A DNA stretch of 64,000 bases from Prostheceraeus crozeri (lineage: Eukaryota > Platyhelminthes > Polycladida > Euryleptidae): assembly GCA_907163375.1 (NCBI GenBank), contig CAJQUW010001470.1:124001-188000 (forward strand), written 5' to 3'. Position 1 is the stretch's first letter, and the number at the start of each line of letters is the position of its first letter. Position numbers and translations under genes: made by a program. This document shows positions 29,501-41,500 of this stretch, piece by piece. The notes under the pieces were generated by a model that had not been told where the DNA came from, did no database searches, and saw only the letters and a list, made by a program, of their open reading frames with translations.

Positions 29501-32500
29501 GTTGCGTGTATTCAACAAAGTTTTTCGCCAAATGGAGTCATTATCCCCACGTTCTGCTGAAGTTTGTCGGCAGTGGGTTTGTCGCGTAGGAATAACTCGC
29601 CCAAAAATGCATTCCGGCGAATTTACAGGCAACATGTGCCGCTTGTTGCTGATGAAAACTGATATGCTCCAAGCAATATGCGAGTCAAATGGTTGTCTGG
29701 AACTTGTTCCCTACAAGCAATTACTTCAAGAGTTCAATCGTGTTCGTATCACTTGTTTCGGACAAGAATTGGACCCAAACTTCAATTGTTCTATTAAAGC
29801 ATTTGAAAAAAGTTACAGCGAATTGCCCATTAGTGTCACTACCAGCGTCCACATTGTAACGAAGCATCTCATACAGTTCTGCAAACTAAAACATTCAGCT
29901 CTTGGACCATATAGTGAGCAGGCCTCTGAGTCCGTTCATTCGGACTTCTCGGCAATGTATTGCAGTAGCAGCAAAGTTGGAGAATCAAATCCAAAATACG
30001 GCAACAGTCTTTTGGAATGTGTTGTGCGCTATAATGGACGCCACTTGTAAATGGATGACTTCAAACTTTATATTCATGACTGTTTCATTTGCGATATTGC
30101 TAATGACATTTTATAAGTTGATGTCAATGTATTAGTTAATATAAGTGACTCAAAATTGAAATGCATATATTTTTTGGTACTGCGAATGAGGGCTCGTCAG
30201 GGATATCGGGGTTCGTAAATAAAACCTATTTTTATTAATATTAAAAAGTATTTTGATCGTTAAATTTCTCTTTATTAGTACATTTAAATGTGCTTCTGAA
30301 TAATCTGAAACAACTATGAATACATAATTATCAGATAATGGCAATAGAAATCGTATCTATGCAGTTATAGAGATGAAAAAAAATATATCATGAAATTCAA
30401 ATTTAAAATTTGATTTTTTTCAAAAATATTTGAATTTTGACTGCTAAGTAGGTCTAAATTTGTTAGAATGTGTTTCTGCATAATCTTTGGGTATTTCTCT
30501 AGATAAGACTTTATCAAAATATGACAGTACAAATCATTTGCAACCAGATACAGAGAAATCAAAAAATTGTATGATGGAATTTAATATTTGAAATTTGAAT
30601 TTTTTAAAAAATTGGTCCTCCTGGCGAATAGCCAATAGATGATTTGAGAGACCTATGTAGTAGTTCTTAGATGTGATAGTAGATGTCAAAAAAAGTGGTC
30701 GCTAAGGGCTCGCATTTTTGACCGCTTGATCGACCCAGCCGACGGGTGTGGGTCGAGTTGGTGGTCGCTAACTAGCAAAGGTTGCTCAAGGACAGATCAT
30801 GACAATCCAATGCGGAATACGCAGAAAGTTAACAGTTCAACTGACCCATGAACAGGGAGTTCCAAAAGTAAAATTGAATTATAATAAATCTCCCATATCA
30901 TGCGTACCCCTCAAAAGTCCTTCACGTACTCCCAAGGGGTACGCAACCTCTGCTCTAATAACATGTGTCGTGTTTTGATGTGATGAGAAGATCCGAATAA
31001 AATTATGCCTTTTGAATATCAAAACTCGATTTATGGGATAGATGTTTACTACAATAGAAACGATAAAACTTGCTTTCTGAGGTAAATTCAATAAAATACT
31101 CGGCTTATCTCGCATGTACAAGTACAATTGTAAAAGTACGTCTCGCCAACTTGACCAAACTCACTGATTAGCTCATTCTGCGCGCTGATCTTAATTGCAC
31201 ATAAGGTAGACCTAATTGTATTCTCCTGCATGTTGCAAAGGAGAACTCCCCATGTCACAGCCGCAATTCGCTCCGATGGCATTTGGTGACGACTGTACCA
31301 ACTCACAAAGGACTCTTGTTATTTGGGTAATGTGCTCGGGACAAGGTTGGACCTTGGGTTTAACATTAGCCTTGAGGGATCTTGGATCCAAGGTATTTGG
31401 GTTGCAAAAAGTAAACTTGTCCCAAGTTTTAAAGAATGCTTTTGGTCTATGAATGCTTTGGACTAATTTTTGGTGATGTTCAAATATCATGTCAGCTACT
31501 CAGATTAAGCAAAATTGACATTTTAGATACATAGCATCAGTGATGACATACATGTACACAACATGCAGGTATGTGACTGGTTCATATGTAAACCACTGCA
31601 ATTTAGTACAATTACAATGCTGCACCATGGATAGAGCTTTGTTGTAGGGATGACTACTATGATCACGTAATCATTATATCTTTGATTAAGAAATACTTCA
31701 TTTTTTTCTGTTAATCGTTTTCGATTTCTATTAGTAAGTATTAGGAATGATTTTCGTATTCGCTTCCCACTACACTGTATGCCGAGTTCAGCAAGGTTTT
31801 CGCATCTCATGCAGCAGGCACAGTAGTTGCAAATTTATATTCAATTAGTGCATCAACTCGGCACAGTAGAGTAAAAGGAAGTTCCCAGGGATAGAAAGAT
31901 AACAAGACAAGGCTATCAAAAACTTTTGTAAAAGCAAGCGTAAAAATTCAGTTTGCATATGGAAGTTGGGCAACTAGACGAGCATGTAGATCGAAATCAC
32001 CTAAATAGAATGACATGTTTCTTCGCAGGGGCCAATGCATTATCAGAAATGACCGTAGATGGAAAACCTTATACTTAAGGCAAGCATATATTAAATTCCT
32101 TATTACATTCTGATGTTTCAGTACATGCATTCACTAGCAATGAATGCATGAATGACATGAAAATAACTTATGACAAAATAATAGAGTTTAAAAAAACTCG
32201 CTAATACACTACTTAAGGGCTGATTGACGATTATACATCTAATTTTGTAAATTGTGGATCTAATTTGCTGTGCACGGCAAATATATGAACATCTGAAAAA
32301 ATTGTATAAGTTGTATAACTACTTCCCTTTCCATCGGACATCTTTTCTGGATGATCCTAGCGGTTTATGCGAAATCAAAACAGCAAGATAAATTATTAAA
32401 CGAAATAATCGAATCAATTCTGAAATACGTTTACTGTCAGTGCTATCCTCAAAAGTCATTAGAATCAATCAGTTTCGTTTCATTTCGTGAACCTACGGAA

Positions 32501-35500
32501 ATGATGAATTCATCCAAACCAAGGTCTTCAATTTCGGACAAAACTTCCATCATTGTAACGGCACCTTCAGTATTGATTGGATTTGATGAGATCTGAAACA
32601 AAGGATACATATGAAAGGGTTTGGAAGGCATTGTAAATAGCAAGCAAAAGTAATACTGATATTTCTATGATACCTTGAATATTTTAATTCTATATTTCTA
32701 CCTTGAAGGTAGTAAAAGGTAGGCTGACATATACGAGATTCATCGCTATTGTATAACCTTTACCCCAAATTGTTTGCTACCTCCTGAGCGAAGAAAAATA
32801 GGAGCTCCAAATTGTAGGTAGCTTATTTTCAACGTACACCACAGCTTTTCGTCAATTATGTATAAAATCAGCTTGATGCTTTCATCACAGTGAGATTTTA
32901 AAATTTGAATGTCCAACAGATCGTTTTTTTGTTGAATTTTGCACTATTTTCACTCTGAATGTTTTCATGTGCCCTTAATAATGTCGAAACTACCGAATTG
33001 GATTGTTTAACTCTGTCAGCTTACTAGAAGTGAAAACTTATTCAAAACAATGGCACATGCTGGACCTTACTAAGTGGGCAAAAAGGAATTCCTAATGCCT
33101 TACAGAGATAGGAAAAATAGTCGTGCGTCGCTTCCGAATTGTTGTGAATTCCTCCTAAATACTTCGATTGCCACGATTTCTTCAGATTCGAAGAATTCCG
33201 ATCATTGCCCACAACTTTTCTCGTTAATATCTAGATTCTTTGTTTAGAAGTTGGCAGGCGTGAGAAATTTATTTCACTTCATCTCTTCGTAGGATTTATC
33301 AATGAATGGCACTGTGACAGCGAAGTGTGACCGAACAAGGAACTCGATGTGTATGACACGCACGCCACTGGTTGCTGTCTGAGGTTCACTTGTTACTCAG
33401 TGACGACTCATTGTTTCACCGTAGATCGTGTGTGGTGTGTGCCATTTCATTATCGCATACGAGATATGACTCTGCCCTTTTATGAAACAATGACTAGGCA
33501 ACGAGCAGTCTAATTCTGTGCTTGAAACTATTCGAAATGTAAAAGAAAATGCTCTCGTGTCAATTTGAGCAGCAATTTATAACACCTTTGTAAATGCTAT
33601 TTAGACTTCCAAGTTTTGAATTCAAAATTCACAATTTAGAATTGTAAAATCTTCGTAATTGGATCGGATTTCAAAATACAAATTTGACCTCCATTTGACC
33701 TGTACTGTGAATTTGAATTTAAAAAAATTTACTGACGCAGCATGATGAGCTTTCATTTGGTGTCTTCTGTTTCGAATTTAGTCATATGGTTACTGACATA
33801 AGGGGAAGAAATGGTGATTCTGCAAAAAAATCATTTCACCTTTGAATTTCAATTTGACCTTCACAATAACCATGAACTTCAAAACAATGATAATTTTCTG
33901 TCTCGTGATGAGAACATTCATTTGATGTATTTTGCATTTATCTTGTACCTTTAGGCTCAGAAATCAGCATTCCCCTCAGTGGGGCGCATTTGTCAAAACA
34001 TCTCCGTGGGGTGACGATTAAGTTCGGTTCAGCATTGGACAGCACTCATTTCGCTACTATTTGAACGGCTAACGGTAGGTGTTAGTTCGTGTCCTTCTCA
34101 TTGAGATCGGATGGACTCAGTGGGACGGGAGCACTGACACTTTCTTCCTAAATTCCCGTACAAAGGGCTTAATAGCATGGATTTGTAGATCTTGAAACAC
34201 TGAACACAAAGATCAAATTCTTGATTGTCACAGCCAGTCGCTTTCGGTTATAGGTAAGGTTAAAGGATTCCCATGGGAATCAAATGGGGAAATTCAAGAA
34301 ACATCTATGGATTGTGAAACACTTGGCAATCTTTGTACATTTTCTTTTGCAGAAAAGAAACTATTTATCAGAATGCCTTGAAATTTGAAACATGATTGAG
34401 TTCAGAACATCAACTTCGATATAAAAGTTGAAGTATGTCACATGATTCAGTCATAGAGTAGGGATATATGGGTAGATTGTCGACTCAAAAAAGTATCTAT
34501 ATACAGTGAAAATTTTTATATGAGAAGATTCAGTTTCTTGCGGAGATTACGTTCCCGTGGTCCAAAAAATTATTTGAGCAGTTCTAAAAAAAGTCAACAT
34601 TTTGCCAATTTATATACTACTGAGATGACTCCTCTATGTAAGTAGTATGCAACAAGTTGGATATCAAAAGGAATGAATATTTGCTAATAAGCATCCCAAC
34701 TAAGTGGAAATTAAGCTCATTATCAAGGGAATTTCATGCTCCGCATTATAATGGAGGTCTTCTTGAAAAAGTCGAGATCTTATTTTGCTTTCTTGTCTGA
34801 AAATTTTCATATTTCTAATTCATGAAAGCAATAGCGCAGGTCATCGAGTTGCCAATTTAACAAATGCTACCTCTCCAAGGCTGCCATGACACGGATGATC
34901 TGTAGAATAATATGATTTCTTTCTGCTTTGCTATGATGATCAGTCAATTCCGTTGTAATTTCTTCAAAACTGCATAAATGTGTATATCTCACATTTGGAA
35001 GCAATTCCGAGTGTATCTCCCTTGAGTTCATTTAATAAAATCGAAAGTGCATGCACATTGGAGATTTAATAAATGCGGAGTTACCACTCTACCTAACATA
35101 CTTACTCTATGGATTCAGTATTTGATTGATGTCTGAGAGCCTCTACAAAATGAGTAAATTTCATGTTTTGACTTAATTTTGGCGATTTTACTCATTTTGT
35201 AGAAACTCTCAAACATCAAATACTGAATCATGTGACACTCTTCAACTTTATATCGAAGTTGATGTTCTGAACTCAATCATGTTTCAAATTTCATGGCATT
35301 CTGATGAATAGTTTATTTTCTGCAAAAGAAAATGTGCGAAAATTGCCAAGTGTTTCACAATCCATAGATGTTTCTTGAATTTCACCATTTGATTCCCATG
35401 GGAATCCTTTAACCCTACCTATAACCGAAAGCGACTGGCTGTGACAATCAAGAATTTGATCTTTGTGTTCAGTGTTTCAAGATCTACAAATCCATGCTAT

Positions 35501-38500
35501 TAAGCCCTTTGTACGGGAATTTAGGAAGAAAGTGTCAGTGCTCTCGGACTACAGTTGTTCATATCAAGTTTTATATAACTTTTACATCTTTGTGGACGGA
35601 AGTAGATTCTGATGAGGCTACTGCACATTTCTATTGCTAAAATACTCGGACATTGGGTTTTAATTCCAAGCTTGTAAAGGAGAAAATTGCAATAATATCA
35701 GAAAACATGAATATTGTGACTCACGTTCAATCGTTTCAGAGTATTGTTCTTGACGAAGAGTTTGGCAAATGGTGTGCAGATGGCTTCGGGAATTCGGTTA
35801 TTGCTGATATTCAGATCCTCTAGAACATCGTTTTGTATTAAGGCTGCTGCGATATGGAGGGATCCACTCACAGAGAACCCGTTCATACTGATATTGAGTC
35901 TGGTGATTGTCCGGTTTTTCTGTAAGCAACAGCGATTATTAACCAAAACATCCCATTTATAACGGAAGTCACGCTTTGTTGCGACATTTTGTGCTCTAAC
36001 TCAGAAACTGTGACCTACATAAATGAAGTTGCTGTTCATAATTACCACTACATTGACCAATCAAATAAGCCGGTGAAATGTTATTTTTCTGTTAAAAATA
36101 TTTTTTGGCAGAAGTGATCCTCTCCAAAAGTCCCACGGTTTGCGTCCCAGTGGCGCGGACTTCAGCTTATCTTGCTCATTCTTCTCAGTTTTTTTTTTGA
36201 GAAAATAAAGTTTCTTTATGTTGCCCTATTACGAAATTCAGCCTTCCGCAAGAATCTACTCCAAGGTTTGGTGCCACTGGTCAGTAGTCGCTCTGTTTCA
36301 TACTTGTGACTATTTCTTGACATTTGTTTAACCTATGTTTCGGAATGTACAGTAAGCAATACTGTCCTAATTTTGTTAAGCACTAGTGAAACCACAAAAT
36401 CAGATTGCCAAAGCGTGTCAATTTACTAGAAATGCATACTGATTCAAGGCGATGGCACATGCAGGTACTAAGGGGGCAAAAAGAAATTTTTAATACCTTG
36501 CAGAGATAGGAAAAATAGTCGTTCGTCGCTAGCGGATTGCTATGAATTCTTTCAAAATGCTCCGATCGCGAAGATTCTTTCAATTCGAAAGAATTCAATT
36601 AATTGTGCACAAACTATGAAAAAAGATAATAGGAGAACAAAAAACTTCACACACTTCTCACTACAGAGAACTTAACATTGCGTCTCTTCGATGTGATTCA
36701 GCTGCTAACAGTCACTGAAACTTCTCACATTTTAGCATGTTTAATGTTGAGCTGGCAGCTCATTGCTCGATAGCTATGGTATTACATGTATGTCTCACTT
36801 CATTAGCATTACATGTTCCAATGCTTCCAGTCTAGACTAACCGAGAAAGAGACGACCGCGTCTAATACTCACAGTGCAGCATTCCTAAATGTGGCACTGC
36901 AGTCTTGAGAGAATTAGTATTCTAGGTGGATAAATCTTCATAGTTTAGGCTTTTCAAATAATGTTCAATGTTTCAGCAAAATATCTGAATTTGCAATATT
37001 ACGTTTTGATTTAATAAACATTGGTGCACATCTACAACAAGATTAGTGCAGATATCTTTAGATATAATTTAGAGAATACGAGTAAATAGAGTCCAATATA
37101 ATTTCTCAAAGTTTCAGTCAGAAATCAAAAATCAACTTGAACATTGTCGTTGATCTGAAAACTGTTGGAAAGAGCAGTCTCCAGCTTTTTCTAACGTGCA
37201 AAACAACAAGTAAGCTTATAATGTTGAATTCAGTTGTTGAAGTAATTGCTCCCTACTTATTTCAATAATTCAGTAGCGACAACTTCGCTACATTTTATCG
37301 CGACAGGAAACTTTCACCAATATTTATCACACCGTCACACCTTAATGAGCGGTCAGCTCAAAATCGAACGCACTGTCGCTTGAGAAGCAGACTCAATAAA
37401 CCGCTCAATGATGCGCTCATTAAAAAATATGTGCTGTTGTCTGTTATAAAATGAAAACTACCTCTTTGCTGCTTTAGTCGCAATATTTTACTTTACGACA
37501 TCGATCAATAAAGCGAAGAAGTGATTAAATGGCTTGGAATTTCTTTTTCCAAACTTCGTGTAAAAATTATATTTTCCATTTTTTTTCTGATTAAGGCAAA
37601 AGTAGTGTCTAGAGTCAAATTGCTTTGCATGAAATGTCTGTTTGTCATTTCATATTATGTGTGTATGTCATCATCTTACATGCACCTCTGACATCAGGTG
37701 CTGCATGCGAGAATGTACATGGCAAAAAATGGATGGAATGCTACGTTCACCACTATTTAGAGGCTTGTTAAATCTGAATGTGCTTAGTTTCATAGACAAA
37801 TGTAAATGAGAATAACATGAAGTGATCTGAAAGTTATGGCTCTATACTGAGCTTTTCAATTAATCACAGAAAACAAAGAAAACTTTATTTTCACCGAAAT
37901 CTTCAACCTTCTTTACGTTAGTTCTACATTGGGGTCTCTTTGATCCGGTCTGACAAGAATAGGAACCGGGTAGAACTCGGCAGACGCACCGATTCTTAGT
38001 AGCCGCAGAGTGTACATCACTGCGTGAAAGTCTCCTTTTTGGCCTCGATCCTTGCAAAAACTCTTTGATGCTGGACTAAATTAGAATAATCGCATTACAG
38101 AAGATTTCTTCAGCTATTTTTGCATAGTCGATCAAACTTGTGCACAATATTTGGAATTCTTCGAATGCAACTCACAGCAACCTACAATCAATGAAAGACT
38201 ATTTTTGCCCTTCAGCCAATGTGGTGCATTTTTCTTTCTGATCTTTTAGAAAGCATTTGATTACATTTCTAATAAACAGATGCGCTTCAATGTTGTAGCG
38301 ATGAGTGTTGACATTCATCATAGATATATTTCGCTATAAAAATAGCAAACATCAATCTCACTACATCATCTGATTTTGATTCTGTGAACCATTTGAGACC
38401 TATATATATATCACTGAATCATCCAGTTTTTAATTGACTCCCTGATACCGCAATCTATTATTATTTATGGCACAGCATTATATTGCTTGCGCATCACTTT

Positions 38501-41500
38501 GCTAGAAGTGCAAGCTAATTCAAAACGATGGCACAAGCAGGAAGTTAATAAGTGGGCAAAAAGAAATTTTCAATGCCTTACAGAAATAGGAAAAATAGTC
38601 GTGCGTCGGTTGCGGGTTGCTGTGAATTCCATCAAAATGCTCCGATCGCCACGATTCCTTCACATTCGAAGAATTCAAGATCATTGCGCTTAAGCTTTTT
38701 CGATAATGTCGGTCCTTTCAATCATTATTCAAAAAATTTTGGCAGGCGCACGAGAGAACGTTCACAACTTCTCTGTAGAACTTGACATCGACTGCGTTTC
38801 TTTGCTGTGTGATCCGGTTGATAACAGTCACTGAAACTTCGCACAATTTGGCGTGTTTAATATTGAACTGGATGCTCATTGTTCTATCTCTATGGTATAT
38901 GTCAGCAGATTGTGCCATTTCATGGGTATTCACAGAATTAGACAGGTCGTCTCTTCTTCCGTTTGACAAGAAGGGAAACATTGGAACATGTAGCGTGGGT
39001 GAAATGGCACAATCTGCTGACATAATACCATAGCAATCGAACAATGCGCAGCCAGTTCAACATTAAACACGCCAAATTGTGCAAAGTTTCAGTGACTGTT
39101 ATCAACCGGATCACGCAGCAAAGAGACACAGACGATGTCAAGTTCTACAGAGAAGTTTGTGAACGTTTTTTCATGCGCCTGCTAACTTTTTTTGAAATGA
39201 TCGGAGGACCCAACATTATCGAGAAAACTTTTGCGCAATATTCTGAATTCTTCGAATCTGAAGGAATCGTGGCGATCGGAACATTTTGAAGGAATTCAGA
39301 GCAATCCGCAAGCGACGCACGACTATTTTTCCTATCTCAACAAGGTATTAAAAATTTCTTTTTGCCCACTTATTAACTTCCTGCATGTGCCACCTGTTTG
39401 AATCAGTTTGCACTTCTAGCAAAGTGATACGATTAAACAATCTAATTCTGTGTAGGCATTACATGTTCCAATTCTTCATTTCATAGTCAAACAGAGGAAG
39501 AGACGACCTGTCTAATTCTAAAATTTATGGTTATTAAGACAGTTGAAGATCTTGATTTTGAAGTTCGCAGACGAGACAGCGAATTTAGAAAATAGGTTAT
39601 TGCACACCGTCGCATACGTAGAAGGAGGTGATTAATATGATAATTGAAAACGAAGCAGACAATTGAGATAAAGAAAATATCTTGCCTCTAGCATTTCGCC
39701 AATTGCATCTGCTCCCTTTAATCGAATCTGATTCCAACTGAGATCGAGGTGCTGAATTGTGGAATTTGTCGCTGAAATAAAGCAAATTAATTGAGGAAAA
39801 TAACTGCATAAGAACTAAGTATTTTATGAAAACGTTACATAGAACATCAGCAAGGCAAATTGCGCCATGAAGACTGAATTCGTTGTTGCTCAGATTTAGC
39901 TCTTTGAGGGCAATGCAGTTCTGCAATAAAACGTTGTAGAAATTAAGAAACATAATTGGAATTCGTAATGCAGAAAAAAATATTTGCTTTCTTTAAGGTC
40001 CTTTATTGTTTCTGCCTTATTCTATGAAACTCTTTTATCCCCTTTTACTTACAGAGTAAAGACACAATCAGTGATGTAAACGAATAATCGCACATTTATT
40101 GATGACACGATTGATCGCGTTATTACGAATGCTTCAATGGAATCTTCCGTAGAAGGATGCTTAAATGGTTCACATGAAAAAACAAAGATTCAAAAATTCT
40201 ACATTTAAAAATGTTCACATGAAAACGAATCGAAGAAAGATTCTTCAATTTCAAGTTCAATTTTACAGTCCACTTTTAAGACTGAAGATTTTTTAAGTTA
40301 TCCCGTTTGGTATTAGTTTTCAGATTGATCTTTTGAACCGTTGACAATATTAACAATTATGTAATGTCTTGTAAAAACATCAATTCAAATAATATTTGTA
40401 AGTACGAGCATTTATTTGGAAGTCACGCTTTAGAAGCATAACTATGAGATAGTGTAACTGCAACAAGTTCTTCACATAAATTCAGAAACTGTATAATATG
40501 CATATTTACTTGAAAAAAAAGAGATATTAAAGTGAATTTCAGGGAAATTTAGCTGACTTTATCCGTGCAATTTTCTCAATTCCCAAAATGCATTGTTCTA
40601 AATTCTCCAGGTAAATATTGATCCATAAACAAATCATGGAACGTTTTTTTTCATCTACATTGTGTATAAGAAGAGAGAGTATGAAAGCGTGGCAAAAAAA
40701 AGATTTATCGCTTTATTATGAAGTCGAGTGTAATTTAAATAGCGATATGGTTACGATTTAAACTATTACTCCTGCTAAATTATTCAAGTAATCATCAAAA
40801 ATAATTAATTAGTGTCGTTCTTGATCAACACCAACAGTCAATTTGGCATCATGTTTCCGATGAAGTAATCGCATTATTATGAAATCCATAATCGATTATT
40901 GAAAAATCGCAATTGAGCCCGACAGTGGGCCTACTTGTAATGACATTGAGCACAAAGGATATTGAAGCTTATTTTAGAAACTTTGAAATGTTCTACCAAA
41001 AGATTAAGTAAATTTATTAGACGTTGTTTGACTTGCCTTGATGACATCCGCGATGACATCTGCATCACTGTCTTTGAACAAATTGGCTGAGATATCAAGC
41101 TTGGTCAGAGATCGATTGTTTTTGAGAACAGTCCTGAGTTGTCGAGCACCTTTAGACCCCAAGCTATTGCACGAGAGATTCTGAAAGTAATGAATGCAGT
41201 TATTTAAGAGTCAAGGAGAATTGTTTTGAGGAACTTTTTAAACCAACCTCTTTATAACCAAAATATTAAGTCCAATGAAAAACCGTTGAAATTTCTATGA
41301 GACGCCTAATCCCTTGGAAGCATAGCAGGTGCAATATTAGCTGGGTTGTAGCGGTAACTCAACCATTGCTCACGTTGACAAGACGTTGGAGTGCTCACGT
41401 TGACAAGACAGTAGCCACGGCCTCTCGTCGTCTTTATGCTACACGCCTAGTTCGACGCTCTATACACCCGGCAAGCTTGAAGTTGGTGTATTTTTCCTTA

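Larger units (their letters stand above)
23501..30751. mobile_element. DNA transposon with 500-bp terminal inverted repeats and an unassigned DDE transposase
   Basis: Bases 23501-24000 are reverse-complemented at 30251-30751 with high similarity, starting CCACACCCGTCGGCTGGGTC at both tips. Inside, on the plus strand, lies a transposase-like gene in pieces (26423-30050). Two younger insertions, a hAT at 24274 and a piggyBac remnant at 27867, account for about 3 kb, so the original was roughly 4.3 kb. No target-site duplication could be fixed; the flanks (TGTGGT and GTCGAG) do not match. The whole sits in an intron of the LRRC74-like gene. Confidence 0.82.
23194..30952. mobile_element. hAT-type MITE split by a long-TIR transposon
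   Basis: The left end CACTGGTTCCCAACC and a GCGTACCCC block nearby are mirrored at the right end (GGGGTACGCAACCTCTG). Flanking 8-bp words are CTCTAATG on the left and CTCTAATA on the right, a near-perfect hAT-length duplication. Only about 308 bp on the left and 200 bp on the right belong to this element; the rest is the element at 23501-30751. No transposase of its own is seen. Confidence 0.7.
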
